DNA from: Micromonospora sp. C31
GTDB taxonomy: Bacteria; Actinomycetota; Actinomycetes; Mycobacteriales; Micromonosporaceae
Reading direction: 5' to 3'
Length of the DNA: 64,000 nt
NCBI RefSeq assembly: GCF_018070575.1
Contig: NZ_JAGPXN010000022.1
Location: forward strand, 49,225-113,224
The notes under the pieces were generated by a model that was not told where the DNA came from, did no database searches, and saw nothing but the letters and a program-made list of their open reading frames with translations. Numbering within the stretch: position 1 is the stretch's first letter; the number at the start of each line of letters is the position of its first letter. A program made the position numbers and the translations under genes. Below are positions 25,498 through 32,674 of this stretch, piece after piece.

Positions 25498-26901
25498 ATG
25501 ACATCAGCTGACACCGCCAAGGCCACCCGGGCCGGCGCGCGAGCGGCAATCCGGTGGCGCAAGGTCATGATCCTGACCACCGGCCAGGGCCTGTCGCTCA
25601 CCGGGGACTACGTCCTGCTGGTGGCGCTGGGCTGGACCGCCATCCAGATGGGCGGCGCGGGCGCGATCACGACCCTGATGCTGGCCGGCACCATTCCGCG
25701 CGCGTTGACTCTGATCTTCGCCGGCCCGATCGCCGACCTGGCCGGTCCCCGTTTCGTGCTGCTGCGCACCACCTCGGCCCGGGTGCTGCTGCTGGCCGCC
25801 GGTGCCGCCGTCACCCTGAGTACGGACTGGTTCTGGCCGCTGGTCGTCGTCGCCGCCGTCGAGGGGGTGCTGCTCGGCATGGGCAGTCCCGCCAGCCAGA
25901 GCCTGATGCCCCGCCTGGCCGAGGGCGACCAGCTCGCCCGGGCCAACTCCCTGTCGGCGATGGTCACCCGCGTCGCGCCGATCGTCGGCTCTCCCATCGG
26001 TGCGTGGATCATCGCCACCGGCGAGCTGTGGCACGCCATGGCCGCCGTCTCGATCACCTGTGCGGTCTCCTGGTGCGCGATGTTCGTGGTCACCCGGGGA
26101 ATGACCGGCACCACCCGTGAGCCGGGGGACAACCTGCTGCGCCGCTCCGGCGACGGGGTGCGGCTGCTGCGCTCGTACGCCCGGCTGCGGTGGCTGTTCC
26201 TGTGCGCGTTCTGCCTCGACCTGGCCTTCGGCTGGCCCATCGAGGTGGCCCTGCCCCTGCTGGTGGACGGGCGCGGTTGGGGCGTCGGCTCCGTCGCCGT
26301 CGTGGTGGCGGCGTTCAGCGGTGGTGCCCTCGTGGCTGGCCTCCTGGGCGCTCTGCTCGCCCACCGGGTGCCGCTGTTCGTCCGGCTCGTCGTCTCCGGC
26401 GTCGGTATCGGCGCCGGCATCCTGCTGATGGCGCTGATGCCGTCGGTCGCCGCGCTCGCCGCCGTCGGTGCGGGTGTCGGCCTGATGGCCGGCCTCAACG
26501 GCCCGGCCATCGTCACCGTCTACCAGCAGGCCTCGCCCCGGGCCCGGCTCGGCACCGCGATGTCGATGCTGACGCTTGCCAGCATCGGCACCATTCCGGT
26601 GTCCATCGTGGTCTTCGGCGGGCTCTCCACCGTGATCGGGGTGACCGCCACGTGGCTGGTCTGCGGGGTCGTGGCACTCTTCGCGCCGATGGCCGCGGTG
26701 ATGGCCCTGCGCCAGCCCGTCCCCCAGAGTGAGCCGGTCGCGCAGACCGAGTCGACGCAGGCCCCCGGGGCCGTGGTCGACGAGACCCCGGTCTCCGCTG
26801 ACTCCCCGCCGGCCGGCCCGCTGTACGTCAGTCGCAAAACGGTGCAACTGCTGACCGACCATTGTCATTCGCCCGATGAGCGCGACACGCAGTGCCGATA
26901 A
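25498..26901 (+). CDS. MFS efflux transporter (467 aa)
   Basis: This major-facilitator protein has about 12 predicted membrane helices and the loop GPIADLAGPRFVLLRTTSARVLLL after helix 2, the family's charged cytoplasmic loop region. The GSPASQSLMPRLAEGDQLARANSL stretch is typical of the MFS_3/enterobactin-exporter group. It closes the precursor operon and probably exports the NRPS product or confers resistance. A hydrophilic tail of about 60 residues rich in Gln, Glu and Thr follows the last helix. Confidence 0.92.
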   Translation: MTSADTAKATRAGARAAIRWRKVMILTTGQGLSLTGDYVLLVALGWTAIQMGGAGAITTLMLAGTIPRALTLIFAGPIADLAGPRFVLLRTTSARVLLLAAGAAVTLSTDWFWPLVVVAAVEGVLLGMGSPASQSLMPRLAEGDQLARANSLSAMVTRVAPIVGSPIGAWIIATGELWHAMAAVSITCAVSWCAMFVVTRGMTGTTREPGDNLLRRSGDGVRLLRSYARLRWLFLCAFCLDLAFGWPIEVALPLLVDGRGWGVGSVAVVVAAFSGGALVAGLLGALLAHRVPLFVRLVVSGVGIGAGILLMALMPSVAALAAVGAGVGLMAGLNGPAIVTVYQQASPRARLGTAMSMLTLASIGTIPVSIVVFGGLSTVIGVTATWLVCGVVALFAPMAAVMALRQPVPQSEPVAQTESTQAPGAVVDETPVSADSPPAGPLYVSRKTVQLLTDHCHSPDERDTQCR

Positions 26902-27253
26902 GCGCGCGGCGGAGTCGACCCGAAAAGGCCCTCTTGACCAGCGGCTCTTCTTCCGAATAGGCGGACCGAAGGACGGTGTCGTACCATCGATCCCATGCAT
27001 TGGATTCCTGGTAGCGGGATTTGCTTGTGAGTCAGTGACGCCACGGGTGGCAACAGGGGTCGGGTGATTTTGGCAAGGGCAGGGTATGGCCGGAGCATCG
27101 TGGGAACCGGCTCGCACCGCTACCACACGGAAACTCCCCGATCAGCGTTGACGGGGGCAAGGGGGCGGCGCACATGGGGTCGGTGGACCACTCTAGTCGG
27201 GCCCGCTCCGGGCGTGGTCTGTGCACACCGTTTGCCTGCCTGTCGGGGCACTG
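26902..27253. other. Intergenic region, no gene; presumed SARP promoter
   Basis: These 352 nt have lower GC than their surroundings, many short stops, and no protein-like frame. A TTGACC hexamer lies near 26936 but without a convincing -10 at the right spacing. I found no clear SARP heptamer repeats and no strong terminator hairpin after the exporter. The regulator promoter is presumably here. Confidence 0.6.
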
Positions 27254-30200
27254 ATGGAGATCCGCGTCCTCGGGCCGGTGGAAGTGGCCGATGGCACCAC
27301 GCCCATTCACGTCGGCGGGCCCCGTCAGCAAATCACTCTCGCCATGCTCGCCCTGCACGCCAACTTGGTGACGCCGGTCAATTTGCTGGTAGACGCGGTC
27401 TGGGGTGACAAGCCCCCGACGACGGCGCGTTCGCAGATCCAGATCTGTGTCTCTGCGCTGCGCCGGGTCCTCGCCGACGCCGGCCGCCCGGATGCGATCC
27501 TGACGCGCACCTCCGGTTACCTGCTCGACGTCGGTCCCGACGAACTCGACCTGGCCCGCTTCACGAGCCTGGTCGCCGCGGCCCGGGAACACGACGAGCG
27601 GGGCCGTCCGGCGGCGGCGGCCGAGGAGCTGACCGGAGCGCTCGCCCTGTGGCGGGGCCCGGCGTTGCTCGGGGTCACCAGCGACCTCGTGCAACGGGAG
27701 GCGGCCCTGCTCAACGAGCACCGGCTGGCGGCGATCGAGGACCAGATGCGGTTGGCACTGCGGCTCGGCCGGCACGAGGAGGTCATCGGTGACCTATTCG
27801 ACCTGGTCGACAAGCATCCCTTCCGGGAACGTCTGCACGGATCGTTGATGCTGGCCCTCTACCGCTGCGGCCGGCAGGCCGAGGCGCTGGAGTGCTACCG
27901 GCGGATGCGGATGGCCCTCAGTCACGAGCTGGGCCTCGAACCCAGCCGCGACCTCCAGGAGTTGGAGTTCGCCATCCTCAACCGCGACGACGCGCTGCGG
28001 CTGCCCGACGGCGGCACCTCGGACGCCGTGGTGGTCGACGCCGATACCGCCGGAACGGAACGGGCCCCCGTCGCCCCCCGGGTGCCCCGCCAGCTTCCCG
28101 CCTGCCCCCCGGACTTCATCGGCCGGGACGCCGAGCTGACCGCGATCCGCGAGCACCTAACCGTCCGGCCCTCCGACGCCATCGGCGGGTCGGTCCGGAT
28201 GGTGACCGTCACGGGCAAGGCCGGGGTGGGCAAGTCCGCCCTCGCCATTCGGGCCGCACACCTGCTGGCACCCTCGTTTCCGGACGGTCAGCTCTATGCC
28301 GGTCTGGACAGCCGGACCGGCCCGGACGCCGTCGCGGCGGTGATCTCCCAGTTCCTGCGCGCGCTCGGCGTCCCCGGGCATTCGGTCCCCGAGGATCCGG
28401 CCGAGCTGGCCGCGCTCTATCGCAGCCGACTGGCCGACCAGCGCATCCTCGTCGTCCTGGACGGCGTCGACGACGAGGCGACGGTGAACGCCCTGCTCCC
28501 CGGCAGCGGGCACTGCGCGGTGATCGTCTCCAGCCGGTCCCGCCTCACCGGTGTGGCGGGGGCGCTGCGGGTGAACGTCGAGGTGATGGAGCCCGATCAG
28601 TCGGTCGAGCTGCTGTGCAGGATCGCCGGCCGGAGACGGGTCGAGGCCGAGATCCCCGCCGCCCTGGAACTTGCCGCCATCTGCGCCGGGCTGCCGTTGG
28701 CACTGCGCATCGCCGGTGCCCGACTCGCCAGCCGGACCCACTGGCCAGTCGCCAAACTCGTCCGCCGGCTGCGTGACCAGGAGAACCGGCTCGACGAGTT
28801 CGCCCACGGCGGGATGGAGCTGCGCTCCACCATCGGCTTGGCGCACTCCGCCCTCGGCGAGCGGGCCCGGCGGCTGTTCCGGCTGCTGGCACTCCTGCGC
28901 ACCGGCGACTTCGCCGGCTGGACGGCGGCGGTGCTGTTGGAGACCGACTACGCCACCGCTGAGGACATCCTCGAGGAACTGGTCGACGCCCAGCTCCTCG
29001 ACGTCGTGGCAGCCGGCGGGAAGCCGGTCCGCTACGCATTTCACGACCTGATCCGGGTCTACGCCTGCGAGCAGCTCTGCGGAGCCGAGCCACCCGAGGT
29101 CAGGCGACGCGCACTGCGCCGCGTGCTCGGCGGCTGGCTGACGCTCGCCCGGGAGGCACACCGCCACGAGTACGGGGGTGACTACACCCTCCTGCTCGGC
29201 GACACCGAGTTGCAGCCCGTACCCGCCGAGGCGGTGCACGAGCTGGCCGAGGACCCGATCAGCTGGTGGGAGACCGAGCGACACGCGTTGGCCAGCGCCG
29301 TACGCCAGGCCGCTGAGCACGGCCACACCGAGCTGAGCTGGGAACTCGCCCTGACCTCGGTCACCCTCTACGAGGCCCGGGGCTACTTCGACGACTGGCG
29401 GGAGACCAGCCAGGTCGCCCTGCGCGCCGCCGCGCAGGCAGGGAACCGCCGCGGAATCGCTGCGATGCGCTACTCGCTGGGCACCCTGCACCTGGCCCAG
29501 AAGCGGTTGACCGAGGCGTCGGAGGACTTCGACGCCGCCCTCGGGCTGCTCGACGACGAGTACGACGAAGCCCTCGTCCTGCGGAACCTGGCGTACATCT
29601 ACGGGCTGCGCGGTGACGACACCGCCCGGGACGAGCGGTACCGCCGGGCGCTGCGCGGTCTGCGCCAGGCGGGGGACCACGTCGGTGAGGCGCACGTGCT
29701 CTACAACATGGCCGGGATCCGCCTCGAGCGCGGCGGGTACGCCGAGGCGCAGGAGATGCTCGACGCGGCGCTCGCCATCTGCCAGCGGGTCCGCTGCCTG
29801 CGGGTGGAGGCCCAGGTGACCTTCCGCCTCGGCGAGCTGCACCTACGCTCCGGCGATCTCGACCGGGCCCGGCGGCGGTTCGAGGGGGTGCTGCGGATCG
29901 TCCGTGAGACCGACGACCGGATCGGCAAGGCGCACGTCCTGCACGGCCTCGCCACCGCGCAGTGGAGCAGCGGACGGGCCGACCTCGCGACCGCCACCTT
30001 CGCGCAGGCGCTCACTGCCGCCCGACGGGTCGGGGAACGGCTGATCGAGGGCAAGTGCCTCTATGCCCTCGGCGAGATGGCCCTGGACGACGCGGTCGAC
30101 ACCGCGTTGACGCACCTGGGGGCGGCGCTGGCGCTCTTCGAGGATCTCGGTGCGACGGTCTGGGAGGCGAAGGTGCTCTGCGCCCTGGAGGAGGCGTACC

Positions 30201-30424
30201 GCAGGGCCGGGAACGGCCGGAACTCCTACCTCCGGCTGGTGCCGCGCCGGCGGGCCGTCCTGGAACGGTCCCGGGCGACCCAGGGTCAGCAATGTCCGCG
30301 CCTGGTCGGCGACGTCGGCTGCGCCTCCCCGGAACTGCCGAGTCGGCGGCGCGGGACGAGCCAGCCGGGCGGTGAGCCGCGGCCGGCTCCGGGCTCCGCC
30401 CTGCGGATCATCGACGGTGGTTGA
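27254..30424 (+). CDS. SARP-family regulator with NB-ARC and TPR domains (AfsR-like)
   Basis: The protein has 1056 aa from the ATG giving MEIRVLGPVEV, the standard SARP N terminus; a GTG 33 nt upstream is in frame but less likely. In order it has an OmpR-like winged HTH (about 1-95), a bacterial activator domain (about 100-245), an NB-ARC ATPase with P-loop TGKAGVGKSALA (about 316) and Walker B ILVVLDGVDD (about 398), then TPR repeats (about 700-1000). This architecture matches AfsR/RedD-type pathway activators whose ATPase and TPR parts gate DNA binding. It lies between the two biosynthetic regions and could control either. A perfect hairpin terminator follows. Confidence 0.95.
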   Translation: MEIRVLGPVEVADGTTPIHVGGPRQQITLAMLALHANLVTPVNLLVDAVWGDKPPTTARSQIQICVSALRRVLADAGRPDAILTRTSGYLLDVGPDELDLARFTSLVAAAREHDERGRPAAAAEELTGALALWRGPALLGVTSDLVQREAALLNEHRLAAIEDQMRLALRLGRHEEVIGDLFDLVDKHPFRERLHGSLMLALYRCGRQAEALECYRRMRMALSHELGLEPSRDLQELEFAILNRDDALRLPDGGTSDAVVVDADTAGTERAPVAPRVPRQLPACPPDFIGRDAELTAIREHLTVRPSDAIGGSVRMVTVTGKAGVGKSALAIRAAHLLAPSFPDGQLYAGLDSRTGPDAVAAVISQFLRALGVPGHSVPEDPAELAALYRSRLADQRILVVLDGVDDEATVNALLPGSGHCAVIVSSRSRLTGVAGALRVNVEVMEPDQSVELLCRIAGRRRVEAEIPAALELAAICAGLPLALRIAGARLASRTHWPVAKLVRRLRDQENRLDEFAHGGMELRSTIGLAHSALGERARRLFRLLALLRTGDFAGWTAAVLLETDYATAEDILEELVDAQLLDVVAAGGKPVRYAFHDLIRVYACEQLCGAEPPEVRRRALRRVLGGWLTLAREAHRHEYGGDYTLLLGDTELQPVPAEAVHELAEDPISWWETERHALASAVRQAAEHGHTELSWELALTSVTLYEARGYFDDWRETSQVALRAAAQAGNRRGIAAMRYSLGTLHLAQKRLTEASEDFDAALGLLDDEYDEALVLRNLAYIYGLRGDDTARDERYRRALRGLRQAGDHVGEAHVLYNMAGIRLERGGYAEAQEMLDAALAICQRVRCLRVEAQVTFRLGELHLRSGDLDRARRRFEGVLRIVRETDDRIGKAHVLHGLATAQWSSGRADLATATFAQALTAARRVGERLIEGKCLYALGEMALDDAVDTALTHLGAALALFEDLGATVWEAKVLCALEEAYRRAGNGRNSYLRLVPRRRAVLERSRATQGQQCPRLVGDVGCASPELPSRRRGTSQPGGEPRPAPGSALRIIDGG

Positions 30425-30454
30425 GAGCGGGTAACCAGGTCCTGGGTGCAGTGG

Positions 30455-30500
30455 GGTGACCGGGCGGCCACGGGACCGTTCCCGTGGCCGCCCGGTCACC
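30455..30500. terminator. Perfect 21-bp hairpin after the SARP gene
   Basis: The arm at 30455-30475 pairs exactly with 30480-30500 across a 4-nt loop (CCGT). It starts 31 nt after the SARP stop, and 170 bp further on is the 3' end of the convergent small-peptide gene, so it may terminate transcription from both sides. Confidence 0.88.
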
Positions 30501-30669
30501 GTGTCCAACGGGAACGGCCGGCGCCGGCTGACGGATGGTCGGCGGTAGGGTCGCGGTCTGCGCCCGCCGTGCTGGCGGGGGTGTGCACCCCGACGGCCTG
30601 CCCGCTGGTGAAGCGTCCGCCGTGGTCGAGTCGGCTGGGGCGCGTTCCGCCACGGTCGCCGGACGGGTG

Positions 30670-30840
30670 CTAGCAGCGCCAGTGGGTGTCGCACTCGAGG
30701 ATGAGGGCCGCTGGAGGGCTCTCAACCATCCGCCAGTGGGTGTCGGCAGGATCTGCCACCGGCGCGGCGAGTGCCAGACACACCCCGGCCAGCGCGGCGG
30801 TCGTCAACGTCATCAGGGCCGACTCGAGCCTGGTCCGCAT
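30670..30840 (-). CDS. Small secreted peptide precursor ending in CDTHWRC (56 aa)
   Basis: The minus-strand frame runs from ATG at 30840-30838 to TAG at 30672-30670. AGGGAGGA lies about 7 nt upstream of the ATG, an excellent RBS. The N terminus (MRTRLESALMTLTTAALAG...) has two Arg, a hydrophobic stretch and an Ala-Ala-Pro end, as in a Sec signal peptide with likely cleavage after LALAAPVA. The mature part of about 28 residues contains DTHWR twice: once near the new N terminus and again as the last residues within CDTHWRC, where two Cys could close a disulfide ring. The DNA repeat GCCAGTGGGTGTCG underlies this. It is convergent with the SARP gene. A signalling peptide is my inference; I know of no described family with certainty. 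Confidence 0.6.
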   Translation of the reverse strand: MRTRLESALMTLTTAALAGVCLALAAPVADPADTHWRMVESPPAALILECDTHWRC

Positions 30841-31037
30841 CTACTGGTCCTCCCTAACTGGGGTCCGCGCCATCGGGCGGGACGATCCTCTCGTGCCGGA
30901 ACCCAGTAGACCGATCAGCGCCTCCGATCCGCTATCGGCCCGGTTTCGGCGCCGCCACCCGGCCGATAGCCCATCGAAGGCCGGTCGATGCCACCGCCGG
31001 TCACGATCGGAGCAGTCGCAGCGAAGGAGGATCCCCG

Positions 31038-31700
31038 TTGACTGAGCATGTCCCGATCGCCGAGGCGCCCCGTTGCGTGGCTCCCCGCTGCGGACGAAGC
31101 GGCGCACCTCGGCTCGCCCGCCCGGGGGCCCAGCTCTGCCTGATCTGTCAGGAGCGCCTGGACGGACACCTGGCCGCGCTGCCCCGCCAGTACCACCGTT
31201 CGATGGGCGCGCTGACCAGGTCCCCGGGTAAGGGCGAACGGATCCGCGGTGGTGGCAGTAGCTACGGCATTCCGCTGCACTTCGCAACGGTGGACGCGCG
31301 GGCCGCGGCCGAGTCGGTGCTCTCCTGCTGGGCCCAGCTCGTGGTGGACGAGCGCGACGTCGCCGCCCCGCGGCGGGACGTGTCGGAGATGGCCCGGTTC
31401 CTCCGGCTGCACCAGGAGTGGCTCGTCGCGCACTCGGCCGCCGGTGAGCTGTCGTACGAGATCGGCGCGTTGTACGGACGGTTCCGCGCCCTGCTGGACG
31501 CGGACGAGCCGCGTCGGATGTCGCTCGGTGCCTGTCCCGCGTCGGAGTGCTCCGGCACGATCAGCGCGGCGCTGCGAAACGAGGAGCCCGGCGGCGAATG
31601 CTCCGACGTGCGGTGCTCGGACGATCCCGAACACCACTGGCCGGTCGGTTCCTGGGGGGTGCTGCGTCAACTGCGGCAGCGGACGAGGGGGGCAGCGTGA
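31038..31700 (+). CDS. Unknown protein with zinc-ribbon-like Cys pairs (220 aa)
   Basis: The start is TTG at 31038, chosen because AAGGAGG ends 7 nt upstream; no better ATG or GTG fits. The N terminus has paired Cys (CVAPRC, then CLIC), and the C-terminal third has more (LGACPASECSG, GGECSDVRC), suggesting structural zinc. The middle is helical (LVVDERDVAAPRRDVSEMARFLRLHQEWL). It is translationally coupled to the HTH gene that follows (GTGA). Similar small pairs occur in actinomycete mobile or phage-derived regions, but I cannot name the family. Confidence 0.75.
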   Translation: MTEHVPIAEAPRCVAPRCGRSGAPRLARPGAQLCLICQERLDGHLAALPRQYHRSMGALTRSPGKGERIRGGGSSYGIPLHFATVDARAAAESVLSCWAQLVVDERDVAAPRRDVSEMARFLRLHQEWLVAHSAAGELSYEIGALYGRFRALLDADEPRRMSLGACPASECSGTISAALRNEEPGGECSDVRCSDDPEHHWPVGSWGVLRQLRQRTRGAA

Positions 31701-31849
31701 ACGGGTTGAGCGCCAACGACATCGCGACCATCTGGAAAATGCCGGCGAAAACTGTCTATTGGCTGGCGCACAAGCACGGATGGCGCCGTTACCGCGATTC
31801 CGGTAAGACCTTCTACCACCCGGATGACGTACTGGACGCCCTGGGCTGA
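31697..31849 (+). CDS. Small HTH protein (50 aa)
   Basis: The GTG at 31697 overlaps the upstream stop by 4 bp. The sequence LSANDIATIWKMPAKTVYWLAHKHGWRRYRDSGKTFYHPDDVLDAL is a compact MerR/excisionase-like winged helix-turn-helix: a DIA helix, a turn, a recognition helix, and a wing ending in a Y-HPDDV segment. It is probably a DNA-binding accessory to the zinc-ribbon-like protein, perhaps a relic of a mobile element. Confidence 0.7.
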   Translation: MNGLSANDIATIWKMPAKTVYWLAHKHGWRRYRDSGKTFYHPDDVLDALG

Positions 31850-32107
31850 GTGCTCGGGTCGCGACTGATCTGGCTCTTCCCGGCCGATTGCCTCGAACTG
31901 CGCTCACTTGGGCATCCGCTCTTGGCGGTCGGCTGCACCGCCTATCGCGGAACCCCTGCGTGGGCTCGTCCGGATCTGCCCGTGGTCGGCGTGTGACAGC
32001 TCGCCTGTCGACGATTTCTCCTTTCCTGGGGAATCGTGGACGGCGAGCTTCTCGCGTTGCCCCGGAGGGCCACGGAGAAACGTTCGACGGAAGTCGGCAC
32101 AGGAGGG

Positions 32108-32136
32108 TTGACAGCCGGCGGGCGTACCAAGAAGAT
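32108..32136 (+). promoter_or_regulatory. Candidate promoter with perfect TTGACA -35
   Basis: TTGACA at 32108-32113 is followed after 17 nt by GAAGAT (32131-32136), a weak -10. It lies about 540 nt upstream of the first PKS-region gene, so a long leader would result. It may instead serve an unrecognised transcript. Confidence 0.3.
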
Positions 32137-32208
32137 GAATCTACGGTGGCATTCCTGTGTTCAGAGATCCCCGAGAGCCGGCGGGTCTGCGACCGGGTCC
32201 CGCGCGGG

Positions 32209-32242
32209 AGACAGCACAGTCGGCGGAAGACAGCACAGCCGG
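32209..32242. repeat. 15-bp direct repeat, 19-bp spacing (possible operator)
   Basis: AGACAGCACAGTCGG (32209-32223) and AGACAGCACAGCCGG (32228-32242) differ at one base and are spaced 19 bp apart. A repeat on near two helical turns in a non-coding leader is compatible with an activator site. Chance is possible. Confidence 0.45.
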
Positions 32243-32674
32243 ACGTCCTCTCCCGTCGTGGCCGAGCGGCCTCCCGCCAGGATCGGCCCGCATCGTGGCC
32301 GGCCCCGCCGCGTCCTGCCCGTCAAGCGACGTACGGCTGGCCCGGGGTGCTGCTGATCGGCGGCGCGGCCGCTCCTCGCGTACTCCGGGCCTGACACACC
32401 ACCGGCACCACCTGCTCCGGACGTACCGGCCCACCTGCCCCCGGGCGGGGTACCCCGGATCGACGGCCGGCGGCGGCTCCGGGGCCGAAGCGCCGCACTC
32501 CGGGCCGCGTCGGCGCAGGGGTGCTGGCCCGACCTACCGAACGGGCACACCCACCTCGGCACCCTGCTGGTCGGGGGCGCCCGCCGGGAGCAGACCTCAC
32601 TCCACCAGGACCGAACCCAGGACCGGGCGCCGACCGGCGACCCCTCACCTCTGACCAAGCGCAAGGAGATGCCG

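Larger units (their letters stand above)
31850..32674. other. 0.8-kb region without a convincing gene, presumed promoter of region 2
   Basis: Frames here are short or have Arg/Pro/Ser-rich translations without domains, and codon bias is unlike the flanking genes. It contains a consensus TTGACA (32108), a 15-bp direct repeat (32209-32242) and the RBS for the AT-ACP-methyltransferase gene. It is the natural place for the control region of the methoxymalonyl/PKS operon. Confidence 0.6.

Noticed and set aside
26902..27253. SARP-type heptamer direct repeats before the regulator gene
   Set aside because: I looked for TCGAG-like repeats at 11-bp spacing near a -10 and found nothing convincing.
30535..31045. 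Plus-strand frames overlapping the small peptide gene
   Set aside because: No RBS and no recognisable composition; the minus-strand 56-codon frame has a far better start and a signal peptide.
32157..32654. Possible small + strand gene upstream of the AT-ACP-methyltransferase
   Set aside because: The translation is Arg/Pro/Ser-rich without structure, there is no RBS, and codon bias does not match neighbouring genes.
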